In this document: positions 1 to 4,388 of the stretch, piece after piece | How the letters are laid out: every line of letters starts with the position of its first letter | How positions within the stretch are numbered: the stretch's first letter is position 1 | Origin: Desulfovibrionaceae bacterium | Lineage (GTDB): Bacteria > Pseudomonadota > Gammaproteobacteria > Burkholderiales > Burkholderiaceae_C | Length of the DNA stretch: 8,281 nt | Reading direction: 5' to 3' | Assembly (NCBI GenBank): GCA_009778355.1 | Contig: WRJY01000237.1 | Coordinates: 1-8,281 of the forward strand | Translations under genes and position numbers: made by a program | Notes under the pieces: model-generated | Told to the model about the DNA's origin: nothing | The model's input: only the letters and a program-made list of their open reading frames with translations | Database searches by the model: none

Positions 1-75
1 GATGCCGTATTCATCCCGAGGATCCACCTCGCGCCGTAGCGCAAGGCCAACACTCTGAACAGCTACGTCGTTCAT
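1..75 (-). CDS. Partial CDS, N-terminal 25 codons of an unrecognised protein
   Basis: An open frame runs from an ATG at 75-73 off the left edge and reads MNDVAVQSVGLALRREVDPR and onward. An in-frame ATG two codons upstream (81-79) is possible, but AGGAG lies only one base before it. The same AGGAG lies seven bases before the ATG at 75, so that start is preferred. The start overlaps the stop of a 15-codon upstream micro-ORF in an ATGA arrangement, which suggests translational coupling. The visible part is charged and shows no signal peptide. I do not recognise the family, and 25 codons are too few to name it. Confidence 0.45.
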   Translation of the reverse strand, partial: MNDVAVQSVGLALRREVDPRDEYGI

Positions 76-119
76 TTCCATGCTCCTGATCGGCTCCCCT
101 TAGGGAGGGAGGCATCCAT
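72..119 (-). CDS. 15-codon micro-ORF / leader peptide upstream of the left-edge gene
   Basis: The frame reads MDASLPKGSRSGAWK and stops. Its ATG (119-117) is preceded by AAGGAG with five bases between, the best ribosome binding site at this end of the window. Its TGA (74-72) overlaps the ATG of the next gene by four bases (ATGA). A small stem, CTCCC pairing with GGGAG around a short loop, lies inside it at about 96-108. The layout fits a leader peptide that couples translation to the downstream gene. A chance frame is possible because the peptide is so short, and the product has no recognisable family. Confidence 0.4.
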   Translation of the reverse strand: MDASLPKGSRSGAWK

Positions 120-241
120 TACATCTCCTTGTGCTGGATTGTCCGATTCGATTGTGCACCCGCCGTGGCCATTCGGCCAGCGGCCAGACGAAGAACTTGC
201 CGGATCGGATCGAAAATGCCGCAAGCATGGCGATGCGGATG

Positions 242-330
242 ACCCATGCTCCAAAAATGGGCGACTGCAAAGTCCCGCGTCCGGTGGTACGCTTGTCAGG
301 CAAGTCCGCCGATGGTCGGTGGCGTTTTTT
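242..330 (+). ncRNA. Hairpin-rich leader or small RNA ending in a terminator
   Basis: Consecutive stem-loops can be read by eye on the plus strand: CCCAT/ATGGG, GACT-GCAA-AGTC (a GNRA loop), GCGT/ACGC, CTTG/CAAG, and then the terminator-like hairpin at 306-330. GCAT-GGCG-ATGC lies just upstream. No protein-coding frame here is convincing. It could be the structured 5' leader of the hemerythrin mRNA (an attenuator) or an independent small RNA ending at about 330. It matches no riboswitch class I can name. GC-rich DNA makes short stems easily, so confidence is low. Confidence 0.25.
306..330 (+). terminator. Rho-independent terminator-like hairpin before the hemerythrin gene
   Basis: A seven-base-pair stem, CCGCCGA (306-312) with TCGGTGG (316-322) including one G-T pair, encloses a TGG loop. 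CG and six T residues (325-330) follow. This is a textbook plus-strand intrinsic terminator shape. It ends 18 bases before the hemerythrin ATG, so it either ends an upstream transcript or attenuates transcription into that gene. Confidence 0.55.
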
Positions 331-348
331 CCGTGGAATGTAGTAGCC

Positions 349-861
349 ATGACCACCCTGATCTGGTCTCCTGAACTGATACTCGGCGTGCCGGCGATGG
401 ACGCCACGCACGAGCAATTCGTCGCTCTGCTGGCCGAGGTCGAGCAAGCCGGCGACGACGCCCTGGTTGCGGCCTGGGCGGCGCTGATCGAGCACACGCG
501 GGAGCATTTCGACAACGAGGGCCGCTACATGCGGGACACCGGCTTTGCCGCCACCAACTGCCACACCACGCACCACGCGATGGTGCTGAACGTGATGGGC
601 CAGGGCCTGGAGCTGGGCCGCGCCGGCGATTTGGCGCCCATCCGGCGGATGGCGCGCGAGCTGGCCACCTGGTTCGTGCAGCACGCCAACACCATGGACG
701 CGGCGCTGGCGATGCACTTGCAGCGCGTCGGATTCGATCCCGCCAGCGGCGCCATCGCGCATCAGCGCGAGCTGCCGGCCGAGGCCCTTCACGGCTGCGG
801 CAGCGCCGCCTGCGGCCCCGACGAGGAACACGCCAGCCAGCCGGCCAGCGCCGCTGCTTGA
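349..861 (+). CDS. Bacteriohemerythrin (non-haem di-iron O2-binding protein)
   Basis: This 170-residue protein has the full hemerythrin di-iron ligand set: H21 (MDATHEQF), H53 and E57 (HFDNE), H72 and H76 (HTTHH), and H112 and D117 (HANTMD). The family binds O2 reversibly in the cytoplasm and serves in O2 supply, storage or sensing, and sometimes in NO or iron handling. The four-helix domain fills residues 1-122. A tail of about 48 residues follows, with H148, C150, C155 and H161, which is longer than in minimal bacteriohemerythrins. The ATG at 349 is chosen because homology starts at LIWSPEL; an in-frame ATG at 139 would add 70 unrelated residues across a terminator-like hairpin. The ribosome binding site is weak (GGAAT). 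The permease gene follows after 33 bases. Confidence 0.92.
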   Translation: MTTLIWSPELILGVPAMDATHEQFVALLAEVEQAGDDALVAAWAALIEHTREHFDNEGRYMRDTGFAATNCHTTHHAMVLNVMGQGLELGRAGDLAPIRRMARELATWFVQHANTMDAALAMHLQRVGFDPASGAIAHQRELPAEALHGCGSAACGPDEEHASQPASAAA

Positions 862-894
862 GGGCAGCGTTGCCGACGCCGGGGTGAGCGCCGC

Positions 895-1566
895 ATGGAC
901 TGGCTTGCAGCCGTTTTCGTCGCGCTGGCCCTGATCGTCGCGCTGGCCTTCAGACCTTGGCGGCTGCTGGCCAACACGGGGCTGATCTCGCCGCTGCTGG
1001 CGGCGCTGGTGATTACGCCCTGGCTGTGGGCGCTGCCCTGGCTGCACCACATGCCGTTGCAACTGCAACTTTCGGGCGCCTGCCTGATCGGGCTGGCGCT
1101 GGGCTGGCCGCTGGCGGTGCCGGTGCTATGCCTGGCGGCGCTGGCGGTGGGCATCATCGCGCCGGTGACCTGGCGGCAGCAGGTGGACATGGCGCTGTGG
1201 CTGGGCATCGTGCCGGTCACGCTGTCGTTCCTGCTGGGCATGGCGCTGCGGCGCTGGGGCTGGCGCAACCTGTTCGTCTATATTCTGGGCCGCGCTTTTC
1301 TGGGCACGGCGCTGTGCATGTTCATCGCCGGCGCGCTGGCGCAATGGAGCGGACACTCGCTGGCCGCCAACGTGACGCCGGGGCTGGAGCTGGTGGCGCG
1401 CTGGCTGATCGGCTGGGGCGATGCTTTTTTGACCGGCATGATGGCCGCGATCTGCGTGGCTTTCCGCCCGCACTGGCTGGCCACCTGGTCGGACCCGCTG
1501 TACATTCCGCAGCCGCCCGCCGGCCCTGAACGTTGCAGGCAAGGCACGCCGCCGTCATGGTTTTGA
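895..1566 (+). CDS. CbiM-like (energy-coupling factor type) integral membrane permease
   Basis: The 223-residue product is almost entirely hydrophobic, with six or so membrane segments from residue 3 to about 200 and a short polar tail. The stretches NLFVYILGRAFLGTALCMFI (about 124-143) and GWGDAFLTGMMAAICVAFRP (about 175-194) resemble the CbiM family (PF01891), the substrate-binding components of cobalt/nickel ECF transporters. Canonical CbiM starts Met-His and uses His2 as a metal ligand. Here the start is MDW, so the metal site is not the classical one. No CbiN, CbiQ or CbiO partner lies alongside, so substrate and mechanism are unknown. GGGTGAG lies eight bases before the ATG. The gene follows the hemerythrin closely and is probably cotranscribed. 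Its stop codon is embedded in an FNR-like box. Confidence 0.75.
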   Translation: MDWLAAVFVALALIVALAFRPWRLLANTGLISPLLAALVITPWLWALPWLHHMPLQLQLSGACLIGLALGWPLAVPVLCLAALAVGIIAPVTWRQQVDMALWLGIVPVTLSFLLGMALRRWGWRNLFVYILGRAFLGTALCMFIAGALAQWSGHSLAANVTPGLELVARWLIGWGDAFLTGMMAAICVAFRPHWLATWSDPLYIPQPPAGPERCRQGTPPSWF

Positions 1567-1576
1567 CTTGCGTCAA
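1563..1576. promoter_or_regulatory. FNR/ANR-type box 1
   Basis: The sequence TTGACTTGCGTCAA has the core TTGA-N6-TCAA of FNR/ANR sites (consensus TTGAT-N4-ATCAA) and matches 8 of its 10 defined bases. It overlaps the permease stop codon and lies 119 bases before the DUF3149 ATG. That fits oxygen-dependent control of the downstream small gene. Confidence 0.5.
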
Positions 1577-1613
1577 GACTCGCGCCACGAAAAACCTGGC
1601 GGCGGGCAACTGC

Positions 1614-1627
1614 TTGATTTATCTCAA
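1614..1627. promoter_or_regulatory. FNR/ANR-type box 2
   Basis: The sequence TTGATTTATCTCAA matches 9 of the 10 defined bases of the FNR/ANR consensus. Its centre is 51 bp from the centre of box 1, close to five helical turns, and 68 bases of DNA separate it from the DUF3149 ATG. If it sits at -41.5 as in class II FNR promoters, transcription would start near 1662. No strong -10 hexamer is visible there. Confidence 0.55.
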
Positions 1628-1694
1628 TCCATCCGCAGCCGCGCAGGCCCAAAGTACCTAGGTCACGGTTCTACACAGGGAAAGGATTTGAGCG

Positions 1695-1832
1695 ATGAAA
1701 CTTTGGCAAGACCTGCTTTCCACCGACTACGGCCTGCTCAGCTTGGCGGTCATCCTGTTCATGCTGGTGATGGCCGCGTGGTTCGTGCGCTTCTTCCTGC
1801 AAAAAATGGAGCAGCCGCCAAGCAAGAAATAA
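1695..1832 (+). CDS. DUF3149 small single-pass membrane protein
   Basis: A 45-residue protein beginning MKLWQDLLSTDYGLLSLAVI and ending QKMEQPPSKK. It matches the DUF3149 (PF11346) pattern of about 45 residues: a short amphipathic WxDLLxTDYGLLS start, one membrane helix (about residues 14-36), then a short charged tail. The family has no established biochemical function. AAAGGA lies eight bases before the ATG. Two FNR-type boxes lie upstream, which suggests a role in, or regulation by, low-oxygen respiration; that is inference. It is the last plus-strand gene before the mobile element. Confidence 0.8.
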   Translation: MKLWQDLLSTDYGLLSLAVILFMLVMAAWFVRFFLQKMEQPPSKK

Positions 1833-1892
1833 ACGCTGGCAAAAGGCGCTGGCGCTTACCCGTCCGGCGCGATGCGGCTTTCAGGTGACTGA

Positions 1893-1917
1893 GAGCCTGT
1901 TCAGTGTCTTTTCGCCG
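1893..1917 (+). repeat. Left terminal inverted repeat of the MITE-like element
   Basis: A 25-bp repeat beginning GAGCC and ending TCGCCG. It is the exact reverse complement of 2130-2154. Similarity resumes for CGCG after one mismatch further inside. Confidence 0.9.
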
Positions 1918-1922
1918 TCGCG

Positions 1923-2017
1923 CAGACACCTTTTCGGGATGGGATGCAAGGCGCGCCGCTCATAGTCCATCTATGGGCAAGCGCCGTAACGCCGCAGACC
2001 GCCCGAAAAGGTATCTG
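1923..2017. repeat. Internal stem-loop A of the element
   Basis: Positions 1923-1938 pair with 2002-2017 over 16 positions with one mismatch (1927/2013). A small hairpin, CATAG-TCCAT-CTATG (1961-1975), sits near its apex. Confidence 0.75.
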
Positions 2018-2025
2018 CCCGAAGG

Positions 2026-2125
2026 GTTGGGCCGCAATCGGGCGATTTGGCGCTCAAGCCGCTTGAATGGGCAGTAGCCCATGCGGCGCGCCTTGAGCGC
2101 CAACTCATCCCGATTGCGGCCCAAC
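2026..2125. repeat. Internal stem-loop B of the element
   Basis: Positions 2026-2042 pair perfectly with 2109-2125 (17 bp). After a short internal loop, 2047-2058 pair with 2092-2103 (12 bp). The apex is ATGGGC-AGTA-GCCCAT (2067-2082). Confidence 0.8.
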
Positions 2126-2129
2126 GCGG

Positions 2130-2154
2130 CGGCGAAAAGACACTGAACAGGCTC
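2130..2154 (-). repeat. Right terminal inverted repeat of the MITE-like element
   Basis: Exact reverse complement of 1893-1917, ending GGCTC and followed directly by the TGA duplication. Confidence 0.9.
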
Positions 2155-2171
2155 TGAAAGCCGCGTTGCGT

Positions 2172-3872
2172 TCAGACGCTGGCTTCTTTCTCGATTTCCT
2201 GCAGCCGCCGCCACATCACCTTGCCGCTGCCGCTCTTGGGCAGTGCGTCGGCGAATTGCACCACGCGCGGAACCTTGTAAGCCGCCATGTTCTCGCGGCA
2301 CCAGTCGATGATTTGCTGTGCGGTGGTGTCTTGGTGCGTCGGACGCAGCACCACCACGGCCTTGACGGATTCGCCGCGATAGGCGTCCTGAATCCCGATC
2401 ACGCAGGCTTCCTGGATCGCCGGGTGCCTGAACATCAGCAACTCAACCTCGGCCGGCCAGACCTTGAAGCCGCTGGCGTTGATCATGCGCTTGAGCCGGT
2501 CGGTCATGAAAAAGTAGCCGTCCTCGTCCATGCGGCCCATGTCGCCGGTGCGAAAGAAACGCCGGCCATCGAATTCGACGAAGGCGGCCGCGGTGGCGGC
2601 GGGCTGCTTCCAGTAGCCCTGAAACACCTCCGGGCCGTGGACGATGATTTCGCCGGTTTCGCCGACGGGCATTTCTTGCAGCGTTTGGGGATCGACCACG
2701 CGCGCATCGGTGCTTATGAAGGGGACGCCCAGACACTGCTGCTTGGGGTTGTCGAGCGGATTGGTATGCGTCGGCGCGGCGGTTTCGGTCAGCCCGTAGC
2801 CCTCTTGGTACTTGAGGCCGAACTGCTCCAGCAGCCGCTGCGCCACTGCCTGCGGCATCGCCGCGCCGCCGCCGCCGATGTAGGCCAGGCTGCTCAAATC
2901 GTAGTTGGCGAAGCTGGGGCTGCCCATGAGGTCGATGACCATGGTCGGAATGTTGGTCCAGTTCGTGACCTTGCGCCGCGAGATCAGCCGGCCCGCCACA
3001 TCGCGGTCCCAGCGCGGCATGATGACCAGCGTGCCGCCCATCAGCACCGTGGTGTGCATCAGGCTCACGATGCCGGTGATGTGGAACATCGGCACCACCG
3101 CCAGCGACACGGTCTCGCATGACCCCTGGCCCCAGAGCTGGCCCGCGAAGGTGTTGTGCATCAGGCTCGAATGGTTGTGGATGCAGCCCTTGGGCAGGCC
3201 GGTGGTGCCGCTGGTGTAGGGCAGCAGCGCCATGTCGTTCGCGCCGGCCACGTGCTCGGGCGGCGGGTGGCCGGCGTTCATCGCATCCGTCCAGGTCATC
3301 GCCGCGCCGCCCTGCAATTCGGGCAGCGGATGGCGCGCGAGCAGCCAGTCGCGCCATGCGGGTGGCGGCGCTTCATCGCCGGTCACTTGCGCATCGAAGG
3401 CATCGGTGAACTGGCTGACGATGATGTGCGCGAGGCGGTTGGCCGGATCGAGCGCGTTGCTGGCCCTGGCAAGCTCGGGCGCGAGATCGCCGGTGGTGAT
3501 GGCGACCCTGGCGTCGGGATCGACGATGTAGTGCTTGAGCTCCTCGGCGCGGTTCATCGGGTTGACCGGCACCACGACCGCGTTGGCGCGCAGGATCGCG
3601 AAATGCGCGATCACGAGCTGCGGGCAGTTCTGCATGTCCAGGATCACGCGGTCGCCGCGCTTGACGCCCAGTGCGTGCAGCGCGCCGGCCAGGCGCTCGA
3701 CCTGGGCCGCGAATTCGCGGAAGCTGATTTCGCTGCCGAAAAAGACGATCGCGGTCTTGTCGGGATAGCGTTCGGCGCTGGTCTTGAGGTTGTGCCACAG
3801 CGAGGTGGCGGGAACGGTGATCGAGCGGGGCAGGCGCTGCGGCCAGAACTTGTGATGCGGGCGGTCGTCCAT
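2172..3872 (-). CDS. AMP-forming acyl-CoA synthetase (fatty-acid/carboxylate-CoA ligase)
   Basis: This 566-residue ANL-superfamily enzyme activates a carboxylic acid with ATP to an acyl-AMP and then forms the CoA thioester. Motifs in order are the P-loop YTSGTTGLPKG (219-229), YGLTETA (359-365), RTGDMG (441-446), DRLKRM (458-463) with the hinge Asp/Arg, SGFKVWPAEVE (467-477), and the C-terminal PKSGSGK with catalytic K551. All key residues are present, so it should be active. The start at 3872 has GGAG eight bases upstream; an in-frame ATG at 3974 would add 34 unconserved residues. It resembles medium/long-chain fatty-acid ligases of Burkholderiales, but the chain-length preference cannot be read from sequence. 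It is convergent with the DUF3149 gene across the element and is separated from glnB by 135 bases, so it is probably a separate transcription unit. Confidence 0.9.
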   Translation of the reverse strand: MDDRPHHKFWPQRLPRSITVPATSLWHNLKTSAERYPDKTAIVFFGSEISFREFAAQVERLAGALHALGVKRGDRVILDMQNCPQLVIAHFAILRANAVVVPVNPMNRAEELKHYIVDPDARVAITTGDLAPELARASNALDPANRLAHIIVSQFTDAFDAQVTGDEAPPPAWRDWLLARHPLPELQGGAAMTWTDAMNAGHPPPEHVAGANDMALLPYTSGTTGLPKGCIHNHSSLMHNTFAGQLWGQGSCETVSLAVVPMFHITGIVSLMHTTVLMGGTLVIMPRWDRDVAGRLISRRKVTNWTNIPTMVIDLMGSPSFANYDLSSLAYIGGGGAAMPQAVAQRLLEQFGLKYQEGYGLTETAAPTHTNPLDNPKQQCLGVPFISTDARVVDPQTLQEMPVGETGEIIVHGPEVFQGYWKQPAATAAAFVEFDGRRFFRTGDMGRMDEDGYFFMTDRLKRMINASGFKVWPAEVELLMFRHPAIQEACVIGIQDAYRGESVKAVVVLRPTHQDTTAQQIIDWCRENMAAYKVPRVVQFADALPKSGSGKVMWRRLQEIEKEASV

Positions 3873-3895
3873 GCGGGTATCTCCAAACACCCGCA
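3872..3895 (-). promoter_or_regulatory. Hairpin presenting the ribosome binding site of the acyl-CoA ligase in its loop
   Basis: TGCGGGT (3872-3878) pairs with ACCCGCA (3889-3895). On the minus strand the ten-base loop contains GGAG, and the stem reaches the A of the start codon. This could tune translation initiation; no regulator is identifiable. Confidence 0.3.
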
Positions 3896-3944
3896 AGCCT
3901 ACCGCCGACCGCGGCGCGGGCCCATCAGGAAAGCCCCCACATCC

Positions 3945-3958
3945 GTCACATGCGTGAC
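3945..3958. promoter_or_regulatory. Perfect 5-4-5 inverted repeat upstream of the acyl-CoA ligase, candidate operator
   Basis: GTCAC-ATGC-GTGAC lies 73-86 bases upstream of the ligase ATG and 50 bases past the glnB stop. It could be a dimeric repressor site (TetR- or GntR-type regulators often control acyl-CoA ligase genes) or a weak transcript-end hairpin of the nadE-glnB operon. Confidence 0.3.
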
Positions 3959-4007
3959 TCCGGTCCCGCGCCATCGCCGCGGCTGCCGGCTTGCGCGCAG
4001 CGCGGGG

Positions 4008-4346
4008 TTACACCGCGGCGTCGTCTTCTTCGCCGGTGCGGATGCGCACCACGCGATCGACCGGCGAGACGAAGATCTTGCCATCGCCGATCTTGCCGGT
4101 GCGGGCGTTCTTGATGATGGCCTCGACGCAGCGATCGACCTCGCCGTCGGACACCACCACCTCGATCTTCACCTTGGGCAGAAAGTCCACCACGTACTCG
4201 GCGCCGCGGTACAGCTCGGTGTGACCCTTCTGGCGGCCAAAGCCCTTGACCTCGGTGACCGTCAGGCCGGTCACGCCCACCTCGGCCAGGCCCTCGCGCA
4301 CTTCCTCCAACTTGAAGGGTTTGATGATGGCGGTGATCTGCTTCAT
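4008..4346 (-). CDS. glnB: Nitrogen regulatory protein PII
   Basis: A 112-residue PII protein, the standard length. The trimeric cytoplasmic sensor binds ATP/ADP and 2-oxoglutarate and is uridylylated on a T-loop tyrosine. The T-loop signature YRGAEY (46-51) carries the uridylylation target Y51. The second signature, TGKIGDGKIFV (83-93), forms the nucleotide site. Residues 37-42 (GRQKGH) with Q39 match the 2-oxoglutarate-binding T-loop base. The ATG at 4346 has AAGGA seven bases upstream, and MKQITAIIKPF is the usual N-terminus; an ATG six codons earlier is rejected. It lies 42 bases after nadE on the same strand and no amtB is near, so GlnB is preferred over GlnK, though the paralogue name is not certain. 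Confidence 0.9.
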   Translation of the reverse strand: MKQITAIIKPFKLEEVREGLAEVGVTGLTVTEVKGFGRQKGHTELYRGAEYVVDFLPKVKIEVVVSDGEVDRCVEAIIKNARTGKIGDGKIFVSPVDRVVRIRTGEEDDAAV

Positions 4347-4388
4347 GCTCGGTTCCTTGAACAAATGGGTTGGGGTTGATTCGGTTGG

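Larger units (their letters stand above)
1893..2154. mobile_element. 262-bp MITE-like non-autonomous element with TGA target duplication
   Basis: The element is bounded by perfect 25-bp terminal inverted repeats starting GAGCCTGTTCAG and flanked by TGA on both sides (1890-1892 and 2155-2157). It encodes no protein. Inside are two large stem-loops: arm A pairs 1923-1938 with 2002-2017 (one mismatch), and arm B pairs 2026-2042 with 2109-2125 and continues with 2047-2058 / 2092-2103. Precise removal with one TGA restores a perfect palindrome, which is strong evidence for a real insertion. A 3-bp TNA duplication is known for the IS1031 subgroup of the IS5 family, so a transposase of that kind supplied in trans is a reasonable but unproven guess. 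Confidence 0.8.
1868..2170. terminator. Intergenic hairpin between convergent genes, split by the mobile element
   Basis: The left arm GCGGCTTTCAG (1874-1884), the loop GTGA (1885-1888) and the first four bases of the right arm (CTGA, 1889-1892) lie left of the element. The rest of the right arm (AAGCCGC, 2158-2164) lies to its right. Joining them gives a perfect 11-bp stem with a GNRA-type loop. It extends outward to about 17 bp (1868-1873 with 2165-2170) with two G-T pairs. It sits between convergent genes, so a bidirectional terminator role is likely, but there is no T-tract. In the present sequence the hairpin is interrupted. Confidence 0.5.

Noticed and set aside
131..343. 70-codon plus-strand frame ahead of the hemerythrin
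   Set aside because: No ribosome binding site or family resemblance, and it runs through the terminator-like hairpin and its T-tract.
262..345. Resemblance of GCAAAG in this leader to the core of a c-di-GMP-I (GEMM) riboswitch
   Set aside because: The GGnCAAACC partner segment and the second conserved arm are missing. The GCAA is simply the loop of a small GACT/AGTC hairpin.
100..1068. 322-codon open frame on the minus strand
   Set aside because: It lies opposite the hemerythrin and the permease gene, has GC-rich low-complexity content with no family signal, and no ribosome binding site. It is a shadow.
1568..1888. 106-codon plus-strand frame between the permease and the element
   Set aside because: It overlaps the convincing DUF3149 gene in another frame and shows no family features.
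1893..2154. A complete insertion sequence
   Set aside because: At 262 bp with no transposase-like frame, it can only be a non-autonomous derivative.
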